Below are positions 29,358 through 37,876 of a DNA stretch of 64,000 bases, piece by piece. A model generated the notes under the pieces. That model ran no database searches. It was not told where the DNA came from and was given only the letters and a program-made list of their open reading frames with translations. This DNA is from Glycomyces xiaoerkulensis (lineage in GTDB: Bacteria; Actinomycetota; Actinomycetes; Mycobacteriales; Micromonosporaceae). The position numbers and the translations under genes are program-made. Within the stretch, counting starts at the first letter, position 1; the number at the start of each line of letters is the position of its first letter. The stretch is from the NCBI RefSeq assembly GCF_002798405.1, contig NZ_PGGV01000003.1, forward strand, positions 62,001-126,000, written 5' to 3'.

Positions 29358-29510
29358 AGGGGCCCCCTTGAGCCGTACGACGGGTACAGAGGACAGTAGA
29401 TTCGGGGCAGATGCCTCGTCGTCGTGCCGGGGGCGAAGATCCGGCCTACCGTGCGGGCAGTATGAGATCCGGGCAATACCGCCATGGTTGTCCCCGACGA
29501 CTCTCGGCCG

Positions 29511-29678
29511 TCACCATTGCCGTTGCGCGGTCGCCTTCGAGCCGGTCCTCAGGGGCGCCGGCGGCACGTCTTCGGACACGACCGCTCCGGCGGTGATCAC
29601 GGCGTCGCGGCCGATGGTGACTCCAGGGAGGATCGTGGCACCGGCGCCGATCCACACGTTCTCCGCGATGTCGACGGG
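29511..29678 (-). pseudogene. C-terminal fragment of a hexapeptide-repeat acetyltransferase
   Basis: About 55 codons encode the left-handed beta-helix end of a maltose/galactoside O-acetyltransferase-like enzyme: [20 protein letters not shown], then [14 protein letters not shown]. No start or N-terminal half is present; upstream sequence belongs to a different gene in another frame. A truncated remnant. Confidence 0.6.
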
Positions 29679-29680
29679 CG

Positions 29681-30127
29681 CTAGCCGACGATGTTGTCGG
29701 CGGTCAGGGCGTAGATGGCCCAGATCGACAACAGGCTGATCAGTGCGATCTCGCGCCAGGCGAGCCAGGGGTTGGCCTGGATCGCATACGAGGTGTGTTG
29801 GTTGGGCCGGACCGGTTCGGGTGGCATCTGCTCGTCGGCCAGCGGCCGGTCGAACCGGTGTATGAATACCTGGATGAGGGTCATGCCGATGATCAGTCCG
29901 GCCGCGAAGCTCGTCACCTCCACGCCGGAGGCGAACGCCAGCACCGTCATGGCCACGACCAGCACCAGCGATACGGTGTCGTAGCCGCGTATGATGCGCT
30001 GGCCGCGTGCGTAGTACGAGCCGACCCGCTTGATACGGATGCGGTAGGGCAGGGCCAGCCACACGGCGAATTTGGCCAGGCTCTGGAGGAAGTACAGGAT
30101 CAGCAGGACGGTGAGGGCGAGTGTCAT
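29681..30127 (-). CDS. Small integral membrane protein, TetR-coupled
   Basis: A 148-residue protein with about four hydrophobic helices ([52 protein letters not shown] and [15 protein letters not shown]). No transporter motif is recognised. Its ATG shares ATGA with the stop of the upstream TetR gene, so it is the regulator's operon partner and plausibly the regulated function. The start is fixed by that overlap. Confidence 0.75.
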   Translation of the reverse strand: MTLALTVLLILYFLQSLAKFAVWLALPYRIRIKRVGSYYARGQRIIRGYDTVSLVLVVAMTVLAFASGVEVTSFAAGLIIGMTLIQVFIHRFDRPLADEQMPPEPVRPNQHTSYAIQANPWLAWREIALISLLSIWAIYALTADNIVG

Positions 30128-30828
30128 CGGTGATCTCCATTTGATTCGGCGCGGTCGGGGAACCACGCGGCCAGCACGGTCGGGTCGATCAGGACGACTG
30201 AGCCGGACGGCACGCCCAGGACCCGTTCGAGGGCGTCGGTGTAAGCGGCCGTCGTGCGTGCGGCGTGGCCGGCCTCAGCGCCTGTCAGGAGTGCTTCGGC
30301 CAGTCGGTCGTTCAGGTCCAGGGCGAGGTCGAGGAGGACTACGGCGCTGGATTCGGGATCGGTCGCGGTGAAGACGCGCGCCTGGATGCCCTGGTCGATC
30401 AGCTCGGCCAGGAGCGGGGCGATCCGGCTGGTGATCGCGCGGCGCAGGCGCTGCCGGACTACGGCGTTGGCGTCTGAGTACCACACCCCGACAAGTTCGA
30501 GCAGGAGCTCGCGGCGGTGCGTCTTCCACTGCCCGGCGGCGGCGAGGAACTGTTGGAGCTTGTCCAGGGGAGCGAGTCCGGTCTGGTGGTCGACCACCGG
30601 GGCCAAAGCGGCCGCGAGTCGCTCGCTGGTGCGGTCCATGACTGCCGCGGCGAGGTCTTGTTTGGAGTCGAAGTAGTGGTAGAAGGCGCCCTTGGACGTG
30701 TCGAGTTCCTTGAGCACGTCGGCGACGCTCATGTCCTCGTACCCCTTGGACTGCAGCAGTCGCTCGGCCGCATCCAGGAAGGCGTCGCGCCGCCGGGCAT
30801 GCGCCACCGGGTCCAGTGTCCGGGCCAT
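30124..30828 (-). CDS. TetR/AcrR family transcriptional regulator
   Basis: A 234-residue repressor. The N-terminal HTH is typical: [20 protein letters not shown], then [16 protein letters not shown] at about 48-63. The C-terminal ligand domain is helical and the inducer cannot be predicted. ATG 30828 has GGAG at 4 nt. A 19-bp near-perfect palindrome sits 14 bp upstream of the start, consistent with autoregulation. Translationally coupled to a membrane protein. Confidence 0.92.
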   Translation of the reverse strand: MARTLDPVAHARRRDAFLDAAERLLQSKGYEDMSVADVLKELDTSKGAFYHYFDSKQDLAAAVMDRTSERLAAALAPVVDHQTGLAPLDKLQQFLAAAGQWKTHRRELLLELVGVWYSDANAVVRQRLRRAITSRIAPLLAELIDQGIQARVFTATDPESSAVVLLDLALDLNDRLAEALLTGAEAGHAARTTAAYTDALERVLGVPSGSVVLIDPTVLAAWFPDRAESNGDHR

Positions 30829-30841
30829 CTCACTCCATCAA

Positions 30842-30860
30842 TAGACCAACCGTCGGTCTA
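30842..30860. promoter_or_regulatory. TetR operator-like palindrome
   Basis: TAGACCAACCGTCGGTCTA: 9-bp arms around a central C with one mismatched pair, just upstream of the TetR gene. Probable binding site of that regulator. Confidence 0.7.
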
Positions 30861-30915
30861 ACAATAGTCGAAAGCATGGGGACCCATCAACCCCGCTAGC
30901 CGAACGGCATTGCGA

Positions 30916-31812
30916 CTAGCGGGATCGGTAAGCCGTCGGGGTCATGCCGTGGACGCTGGTGAACTGCCGGGAGAAGTACATCGGGTCTTCGTATCCGGTC
31001 TCGCGGGCCACGACGGCGATGGGCAGGTCGGTGCCGTCGAGGAACTCGCGGGCGCGCGTCATGCGGAGCTGCACCTGGAACTGGAGCGGGGTGACGCCGA
31101 GACGCTCGCGGAACAGCGCGGTCAGTTGCGAAGTGCTCAGTCCGACCATCGAGGCGAGAGCGGTGACCGAGGTGCGGTGCGGGGCAGTGGCCCGAAGATG
31201 CTCGGCGGCACGCTCCAGCGGGCTCATACCGGCTCCGGGTCCGCGACGTCCGGTGGCGATCACCTGCGTCAGGGCGTGCCAGGCGGCACCCGCGGCTCGA
31301 ATGAAGGCCGAGGTGGTGAGCCCGGAGTCGAGCGCGTCGATGACCTGAGAGACCAGGCTCGCTACCGGAGCGGGGTCCCGCAGGTGCGTGACCGGTCCGC
31401 CCGTCGTCGAATGCGCGGTGCGGACCAGGTCGGCTGCGTCGGATCCGGCGAAGTGGAACCACCACAGGGTCCACGGATCGTCCTGGGAGGCGCCGTAGGC
31501 GTGCGCGCGGTCGGAGGGGAGCAGGACGGTGCCGCCGCGGGAGACGCTGAACCGGAGGTCCTCGCTACGGCACCAGCCGGCGCCGTCGGTGCAGACCAGG
31601 AGGATGTGCTCGCCCGCGCCCCGACGGCGTACACGACCGTGCCGGGCGGCGTGCGGAAAGAACCCGGCATCGGTGACCAGCAGCTTCCCGGTCACCGGGT
31701 GGCGCAGCGCCTCGGCAACCGCGGTGCGCGGCACCACGAGCATTCGCTGCCCGGTGAAACCTTCACGAATCGTCCCCGGGCCTGCATCGGCAGTTGTTTC
31801 GTCCATGGACAT
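30916..31812 (-). CDS. AraC family transcriptional regulator
   Basis: An activator-type regulator of about 298 residues. The N-terminal half has a cupin-like sugar-sensing domain (EHILLVCTDGAGWCR, WTLWWFHFAG). The C-terminal 100 residues hold the two AraC helix-turn-helix units: TALASMVGLSTSQLTALFRE and PIAVVARETGYEDPMYFSRQ. It faces the DUF5107-GH35 operon across a roughly 50-bp shared control region, so it most likely senses a galactoside and controls that operon. ATG 31812 or 31806 are equally possible starts; the in-frame ATG at 31842 would overlap the divergent promoter. Confidence 0.88.
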   Translation of the reverse strand: MSMDETTADAGPGTIREGFTGQRMLVVPRTAVAEALRHPVTGKLLVTDAGFFPHAARHGRVRRRGAGEHILLVCTDGAGWCRSEDLRFSVSRGGTVLLPSDRAHAYGASQDDPWTLWWFHFAGSDAADLVRTAHSTTGGPVTHLRDPAPVASLVSQVIDALDSGLTTSAFIRAAGAAWHALTQVIATGRRGPGAGMSPLERAAEHLRATAPHRTSVTALASMVGLSTSQLTALFRERLGVTPLQFQVQLRMTRAREFLDGTDLPIAVVARETGYEDPMYFSRQFTSVHGMTPTAYRSR

Positions 31813-31826
31813 CAGTGAAATGACCA

Positions 31827-31855
31827 TCGACGGCCATGTCAAGAGCTCATAGGGT
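31827..31855 (+). promoter_or_regulatory. Leaderless promoter of the DUF5107-GH35 operon
   Basis: TCGACG (31827-31832), 17 bp, TAGGGT (31850-31855), then 6 nt to ATG 31862. Confidence 0.5.
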
Positions 31856-31861
31856 CAAGTA

Positions 31862-34800
31862 ATGCCATCCGGACAGTCGAGGATCGTCCTACCCGACGTT
31901 CCCGCCGCGCTCGTTGACTCACCCGTGAGGGCCTGGCGTGAGCCGGTCGCGATCGACACCTACGCGCCCGCCGCACCCGACCGCTACCCCGCCTACCTGG
32001 ACCAGCGCGTCTACCAGGGATCCTCGGGCGCGGTCTACCCGCTGCCGTTCATCGACGCGGTCGACCGCGAGAAGGCCCCGAGAAACTGGGACGCGATCCA
32101 CCTCGAGAACGAGTACGTCCGGCTGATGATCCTCCCCGAGCTCGGCGGCAGGATTCACATCGGACTCGACAAGACTCGCGGCCGCGACTTCTTCTACCGC
32201 AACGACGTCATCAAGCCCGCCCTCGTGGGCCTTGCTGGCCCGTGGGTCTCAGGCGGGGTCGAATTCAACTGGCCCCAGCACCACCGTCCCGCCACCCACC
32301 TGCCGGTCGAGACCGAAATCGAGGCCGAAACGGACGGGTCGACCACCGTCTGGTGCTCCGACCACGACCCGTTCGCGCGCATGCAGGGCATGCACGGCAT
32401 CCGCCTGCGCCCGGCGAGCGCGCTGGTGGAGCTGCGCGGTCACCTGGTGAACCGGACGGCGGAGGTGCAGACCTTCCTGTGGTGGGCGAACGCGGCGGCC
32501 GCGTCCCACGACGATTACCAATCGTTCTTCCCCACGGATGTGCGGGTGGTCGCCGACCACGCCAAGCGCGCGACCACGAGTTTCCCCGCGGCCGACGGCC
32601 CCTATTACGGCGTGGACTACCCGTCCCGCCGAACCCTCGAGCACCCGGACGGCGACCGTCTGGACTGGTACCGCAACATTCCGGTACCGACGTCGTACAT
32701 GTGCCTGGGCACCGAAGACGACTTCTTCGGTGGCTACGACCACGCCGCGCGCGCCGGGTTCGTCCACTGGGCCGACCACCGGACCGCTCCCGGCAAGAAG
32801 CAGTGGACCTGGGGCAACGCCCCCTTCGGCTGGGCCTGGGACGCTCAACTCACCGACGACAACGGCCCCTATGTGGAGCTCATGGCCGGGGTCTTCACCG
32901 ACAACCAGCCCGACTTCGCGTTCCTCGAACCCGGCGAGACCAAGACGTTCTCGCAGTACTGGTACCCGATCCAGGACACCGGCCCGGTTCACCAGGCCAC
33001 CCGCGAGGCCGCCGTCCGCCTCGACCTCCACGTCGACGACGGTGAGACGCGCGCCCGGATCGCCGCGGCGGTCACCGAGCCGCGGCCCGGCGCCCGGGTG
33101 GTACTGCACGTCGGCGGCCGCACGGTCCACCGGGACGCCGTCGATCTCGCCCCCGGCTCCCCGTACCGGCGCGACATCCACTGGTCCGGAACCCCCGATC
33201 CGTCCGAGTGCGAACTCGTGATCGAGCACCGCGACGAGGCGCTGGTCCGATGGCGCCCCCGCCCCGAACGCGTGGAGCCGCCCGCCGCCGAGCCCGCGAC
33301 CGAGCCGCCCGCACCGGCCGATATCGATTCGGTCGACGAGCTGTACCTCACCGGCCTGCACTTGGAGCAGTACCGGCACGCGACCCGCAGGCCGGAGCCG
33401 TACTGGCGGGAGGCCCTGCGCCGTGATCCGGGCGATGCCCGCTGCAACACAGCGCTGGCCGCACGGCTGGCGCATGCCGGCCGCCTCGAAGAGGCCGAGG
33501 AGCACCTGCGCACGGCCATCGGGCGGCTGACGCGCCGCAACCCCAACCCGCGCGACGGCGAGACCCACTACCGGCTCGGCCTCGTCCTCGCCCGCCGGGG
33601 CCGCGGCGCCGAGGCCAAGGAGGCGTTCGGCAAGGCCCTGTGGGACCGCGCCTGGGCCGACGCCGCCGCGGTCGCCACCGCCCGGATCGACCTCGCCGCG
33701 GGACGCGACGGGGACGCCCAGACCGAACTCGCCGTGCTGCTCGAGCGCAGCCCGGGCCACACGCAGGCCCGGAATCTCATGACGGTGGCGGTCCTGCGGC
33801 ACGGTGATCGGGCGCGTGCGGCCGCGATCGTGCGGGAGACCCTGCGGGGCAACCCGCTCGATGCGTGGGCCCGCGATCTGGCCGACCGGCTCGGCCGCGA
33901 CGCCGAGCCCACGACCGACCCGACGATCGCCATGGACGTCGCCCTCGAATACCGCTCGATCCGCGAGGACGAGAACGCGATCGAACTGTTCGACGACGCC
34001 GCGCGGCTCGTACCCGCTTCCGGCCAGGTCAACGTCGCCCCGCTCTCCTGGCTGCACCGCGCCGACCTCGAGTTCGAACGCGGCGACGAGCAAGCCGCCG
34101 ACCTGGCGCTGGAGATGGTCCGCCAATCGGATCGGACGTGGTGCTTCCCCTCGGCCGCCGACAACGACGCGTTGGCGCGGCTGCGGGACCGACGCCCCGG
34201 CGACGCCGTGCTCTCCGCCCTCGCCGGGCACTGGCTCTACGCCGCGGGCCGCCGCGACGAAGCCGTCGCCGCATGGGAGGCCGCGGCCCCGACCGGCGAC
34301 CCGGTCGTCCTGCGCAACCTCGGCGTGGCCGCGCACAACGTCCAAGGCGACCCCGAGCACGCCGCCGCCTGGTACGAGCGCGCCCGCACCGCCGCGCCCG
34401 ACGACGCCCGCCTGCTCTACGAGGCCGACCGGCTCGACGCCCGTCGCGGCGTCGATCCCGAGCACCGTCTCTCGACTCTGGAGGGACGTCGCGACCTGGT
34501 CGAACTCCGCGACGACCTGTCCGTGCAGTTCGCCGCGCTGCTGACCGCCGCCGGCCGCGCGGACGAGGCCCTCGACGTGCTCGCCGGCCGCGCCTTCCAG
34601 CCCTGGGAAGGCGGCGAAGGACGCGTCCTGGCCGCCTGGGAGGAGGCCCACCTCGCCCTCGCCCGCGCCGCCGTGGCCGCGGACGATGCCCGCCGCGCCG
34701 CGGACCACGCCCGGGCCGCGCTCGACCCGGCCCCGAACCTCGGGGAGGCCCGCCACCTCCTGGCCAACACCGCCGACCTCCACCTGCTGCTCGGGGACGC

Positions 34801-35260
34801 CCTGGCCTCCGCCGGGGACCCGGCCGCCGCCCGGGGCGCGTGGGAGCGGGCCGCCGCCCAGCAGGGCGACTTCCAGACCATGCGGGTGCAGACCCACTCC
34901 GAGCACACCGCCGCCGCCGTCACCGCCCTGCGGCGCCTGGGCGAGACCGACGCCGCACAGGCCCTGCGCGACGACCTAGCCCGCTACATCGACGAACAGG
35001 ACCGGACCGAGGCCCGGATCGACTACTTCGCGACCTCCCTGCCGGCCATGCTGCTGTTCACCGCCGACCTCCAGGCCGCCCACGACACGCGGGTCCTGGT
35101 GCTGCGAGCACAGCTTGCACTGCTGGACGGTGCGCCCGGCCGCGCCGCCGCCCTCGCCGCCGAAGCGCTCGAGCGCGACCCGCTCAACGGCGCCGCCCGC
35201 GCCGTAGCCGAATCGGCCCCCGCCCCTCGACCGCATCGCGTCCTCAAAGGTGAGACATGA
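31862..35260 (+). CDS. DUF5107 domain protein with TPR repeats
   Basis: A 1132-residue cytoplasmic protein. Residues ~40-350 form a mutarotase-like beta-sandwich of the DUF5107 type: HLENEYVRLMILPELGGRIH, GGVEFNWPQHH and WWANAAAASHDDYQSFFP. From ~400 onward alpha-helical TPR-like repeats dominate (REALRRDPGDARCNTALAAR, RRGRGAEAKEAFGKALWD). Such proteins are usually found beside glycoside hydrolases and are thought to act on or bind sugars, but their reaction is not established. Its stop overlaps the GH35 start (ATGA). ATG 31862 is supported by the leaderless -10. There is no signal peptide. Confidence 0.85.
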   Translation: MPSGQSRIVLPDVPAALVDSPVRAWREPVAIDTYAPAAPDRYPAYLDQRVYQGSSGAVYPLPFIDAVDREKAPRNWDAIHLENEYVRLMILPELGGRIHIGLDKTRGRDFFYRNDVIKPALVGLAGPWVSGGVEFNWPQHHRPATHLPVETEIEAETDGSTTVWCSDHDPFARMQGMHGIRLRPASALVELRGHLVNRTAEVQTFLWWANAAAASHDDYQSFFPTDVRVVADHAKRATTSFPAADGPYYGVDYPSRRTLEHPDGDRLDWYRNIPVPTSYMCLGTEDDFFGGYDHAARAGFVHWADHRTAPGKKQWTWGNAPFGWAWDAQLTDDNGPYVELMAGVFTDNQPDFAFLEPGETKTFSQYWYPIQDTGPVHQATREAAVRLDLHVDDGETRARIAAAVTEPRPGARVVLHVGGRTVHRDAVDLAPGSPYRRDIHWSGTPDPSECELVIEHRDEALVRWRPRPERVEPPAAEPATEPPAPADIDSVDELYLTGLHLEQYRHATRRPEPYWREALRRDPGDARCNTALAARLAHAGRLEEAEEHLRTAIGRLTRRNPNPRDGETHYRLGLVLARRGRGAEAKEAFGKALWDRAWADAAAVATARIDLAAGRDGDAQTELAVLLERSPGHTQARNLMTVAVLRHGDRARAAAIVRETLRGNPLDAWARDLADRLGRDAEPTTDPTIAMDVALEYRSIREDENAIELFDDAARLVPASGQVNVAPLSWLHRADLEFERGDEQAADLALEMVRQSDRTWCFPSAADNDALARLRDRRPGDAVLSALAGHWLYAAGRRDEAVAAWEAAAPTGDPVVLRNLGVAAHNVQGDPEHAAAWYERARTAAPDDARLLYEADRLDARRGVDPEHRLSTLEGRRDLVELRDDLSVQFAALLTAAGRADEALDVLAGRAFQPWEGGEGRVLAAWEEAHLALARAAVAADDARRAADHARAALDPAPNLGEARHLLANTADLHLLLGDALASAGDPAAARGAWERAAAQQGDFQTMRVQTHSEHTAAAVTALRRLGETDAAQALRDDLARYIDEQDRTEARIDYFATSLPAMLLFTADLQAAHDTRVLVLRAQLALLDGAPGRAAALAAEALERDPLNGAARAVAESAPAPRPHRVLKGET

Positions 35261-37578
35261 AGCACCCGGCCCCCACCCGCGCATTGCGCGTCGGTGCATC
35301 CCCGCCGCCGCCCCGCGGCCACCTACCCCACGGCGAGCCCCCGGGAACACCCGACCGGATCGAGGTGACCGGCCGCTGGATCGAGCGCGCCGGTCGAGCC
35401 TGGATCCCGATCACCGGCGAGATCCACTACTCCCGGCTCCCGCGCGAACGCTGGGACGAGGTCCTCGGCCACGCACGCGCCGGAGGCCTCGACTCGGTCG
35501 CCACCTACGTGTTCTGGGCCGCCCACGAGCCCGAACCCGGCCGCTTCGACTGGACCGGGAACCTCGACCTGCGCGCATTCGTCGAACTCGCCGGCTGCCA
35601 CGGTCTCGACGTCGTCGTGCGCCTGGGTCCCTGGGCCCACGGCGAGTACCGCAACGGCGGCTTCCCCGACTGGGTCGCCGAGCGCGACCTGAAGACCCGC
35701 ACCGACGACCGGGAATACCTCGCGTTGGTGCGGCGACTGTACGCCCATACCATCGGCCGGCTCCGGGGCCTCGCCCACGCCGAAGGCGGCCCGATCATCG
35801 GCGCGCAGGTCGACAACGAGCTGTACGACCGGCCCGAGCACCTCGCCACGTTGCGGGACATCGCCGAGGAGTGCGGTCTGCGTGTTCCGATCTGGACCGC
35901 GACCGGCTGGGGCGGCGCTCAACTGCCCGAGACCCTCCTGCCGCTGTACAGCGCCTACTCCGAGGGGTTCTGGGAGGACGAGACCACCGAGTGGCCCGCG
36001 TTCGCCCCGTGCCACTTCCGCTACAGCGAAGTCCGCGACGACCTCAGCGTCGGCACCGACTTGAGGGAGGCCCTCGACGGCCTCGCCGCCGCCGACACCG
36101 CCGAGATCGACGACCGGCTGCCGTTCGCCACGTGCGAACTCGGCGGCGGCATGCACGTTGCCTACCATCGCCGGCCCCTGGTCTCGTCCGAAGACGTCGC
36201 CACACTCGCGCTCGCCAAGATCGGGTCCGGTTCGGTCTGGCAGGGCTACTACATGTATTCGGGCGGCACGCAGCACACCGGACCACATGGGACCGAGCAG
36301 GAGTCGCACGCCACCGGCTACCCCAACGACGTGCCGGGACTCAGCTACGACTTCCACGCGCCGATCGGCGAGCACGGCCAGATCCGCGCCCACCACCACT
36401 ACCTGCGCCGCCAGCACCTGTGGCTACGTCAGGAAGGCCATCGCATCGCCGCCATGACCGCCGCCGTGGGCGGCGGCAGCGACGACCCCGACGAACTGCG
36501 TTGGGCCGTCCGCTCCGACGGGTCGAGCGGCTACCTGTTCCTGACCACCTACCAGCCGCCGAAGCGGCCCATCGCGGCACAGCCCGACGTCCAGGTCACC
36601 GTCGCGTTCGACGACGCCGAGGTCACCGTCCCGACTGATCCGGTGGACATCCCGGCGGGCCGCTCGCTGGTGTGGCCGCTGCGCTACGCGCTCGCCCCGG
36701 ACCTGGAGCTGCGAAGCGCCACTGCGCAACTGCTCACCAGGCTCAGTGACGACGAAGGCGAGATCGTGGTTCTCGCCGCCACCGAGGGGATTCCGGTCGA
36801 GATCATCCTGGGCGACGGCACTGTGGTCGACCTGCCCGCCGCTCCGGGCCCGGACTGCGTCGTGCGACTGCCCGGCGTGCGGCTGCTGATCCTCGACGAG
36901 GCGAGCGCGAACCGGCTCTACCGGCTCGACCTCGCCGGCCGCGACCGTCTCGTCCTCGCCGACGCACCCGTCCGGGCCGACGGCGGCGACCTCATCGTCC
37001 AGTCCGAGTCCGAGCACGTGACCGTCGCGGTCCTGCCCGCACCCGACGGGTTCGACTCCGACGGCGCCGAGCTGTCGGGGCCCCGCGCCCAGGGGCCGTG
37101 GCGGTCCTGGGCCGTCACCGCCCGCGGCGCGGGACCGATCCCGCTGGCCGTCCGACGCCGGCCCGAGCACGGACCCGCGCCCGAACCCAGACGCGGCGGC
37201 CCTCTGGGACGCCTCAGCGCCCCCGACGACTACACGAACGCGGCGGCCGTCCACATCGACGTCCCTGCCGAGGCGTTCGCGGCCGACCGGACGCTGCTGC
37301 GCGTCGAGTGGACCGGCGACACCGGTCGTGCCTATGTCGGCGAGCGACTGGTCTCCGACCACTTCTGGCACGGCCGCGCCTGGGACATCGACCTCACACC
37401 GCACCGCCAGCCGGTCTCCGAACACGGCCTCCGGCTCGAACTGCTGCCCTGGCGGCGCGAGACGGGCGTATGGGTCGACCCGTCCGTACGCGGGGTCGAC
37501 GACGGCATCGCCATCGCCGCCGCCACCGCCGTCCGGGTGGCCAATACCCGGCTCAGCGCCAGGAAGGAGCCGTCCTGA
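35257..37578 (+). CDS. GH35 beta-galactosidase
   Basis: A 773-residue enzyme removing terminal beta-galactose. The TIM barrel begins at ITGEIHYSRLPRERW; the acid/base Glu is E188 in IIGAQVDNEL, and the nucleophile is probably E294 in TCELGGG. C-terminal beta domains with jelly-roll character end in DTGRAYVGERLVSDHFWHG, as in other GH35 enzymes. No signal peptide, so it acts in the cytoplasm on imported oligosaccharides. Translationally coupled to the DUF5107 gene. A remnant of a further gene overlaps its stop. Confidence 0.9.
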   Translation: MKHPAPTRALRVGASPPPPRGHLPHGEPPGTPDRIEVTGRWIERAGRAWIPITGEIHYSRLPRERWDEVLGHARAGGLDSVATYVFWAAHEPEPGRFDWTGNLDLRAFVELAGCHGLDVVVRLGPWAHGEYRNGGFPDWVAERDLKTRTDDREYLALVRRLYAHTIGRLRGLAHAEGGPIIGAQVDNELYDRPEHLATLRDIAEECGLRVPIWTATGWGGAQLPETLLPLYSAYSEGFWEDETTEWPAFAPCHFRYSEVRDDLSVGTDLREALDGLAAADTAEIDDRLPFATCELGGGMHVAYHRRPLVSSEDVATLALAKIGSGSVWQGYYMYSGGTQHTGPHGTEQESHATGYPNDVPGLSYDFHAPIGEHGQIRAHHHYLRRQHLWLRQEGHRIAAMTAAVGGGSDDPDELRWAVRSDGSSGYLFLTTYQPPKRPIAAQPDVQVTVAFDDAEVTVPTDPVDIPAGRSLVWPLRYALAPDLELRSATAQLLTRLSDDEGEIVVLAATEGIPVEIILGDGTVVDLPAAPGPDCVVRLPGVRLLILDEASANRLYRLDLAGRDRLVLADAPVRADGGDLIVQSESEHVTVAVLPAPDGFDSDGAELSGPRAQGPWRSWAVTARGAGPIPLAVRRRPEHGPAPEPRRGGPLGRLSAPDDYTNAAAVHIDVPAEAFAADRTLLRVEWTGDTGRAYVGERLVSDHFWHGRAWDIDLTPHRQPVSEHGLRLELLPWRRETGVWVDPSVRGVDDGIAIAAATAVRVANTRLSARKEPS

Positions 37579-37700
37579 CCGTCAACCGCAGACGGCTGCT
37601 GCGCCTGGCCGGAGCCGCGGGCCGACGGCCGTTCCGGATCGGGCCCCGAGGAGGGGGCGTGGCACATATTGACAATATATGCATATATACCTATATTTAA
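37575..37700 (+). pseudogene. Remnant of a Tat-exported protein (signal region only)
   Basis: Directly overlapping the GH35 stop (CTGA where ATGA would be expected) is a frame reading LTVNRRRLLRLAGAAG, a twin-arginine signal start. It runs only to 37700 and ends in an AT-rich promoter. An AGGAAGGAG ribosome site is still present 8 nt upstream. This looks like the front of a third operon gene whose body has been deleted and whose start codon has mutated. Confidence 0.45.
37669..37697 (+). promoter_or_regulatory. Promoter of the GH43 gene
   Basis: TTGACA (37669-37674), 17-bp AT-rich spacer, TATATT (37692-37697). Near-consensus; the LacI-type operator lies 10 bp downstream. Confidence 0.8.
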
Positions 37701-37706
37701 CATGAC

Positions 37707-37720
37707 TGGGATCGTTCACA
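37707..37720. promoter_or_regulatory. LacI-type operator A
   Basis: TGGGATCGTTCACA (complement TGTGAACGATCCCA), 9 bp after the -10, overlapping the expected transcript start. Identical to operator B at 41925. Confidence 0.75.
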
Positions 37721-37876
37721 GTCGTCATTGAAAGACCGTCGACGAGAAGGTGGCGTCCGCGCCGTGGTTCGGCGCGCGAGCATGTCCCGATCGGTCGGAA
37801 CGCACCCGGCACGCGGCCGACCGGCGCGCGGCTCGGTTCGCCTCGCTTCCGCGCGACACCGAGAGAGAGGAAGACC

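Noticed and set aside
32249-34906. An 885-codon minus-strand frame
   Set aside because: Mirror of the GC3-biased DUF5107-TPR gene; glycine/valine-rich, no motif. The same applies to the long minus frames at 56371-58641 and 59864-62281.
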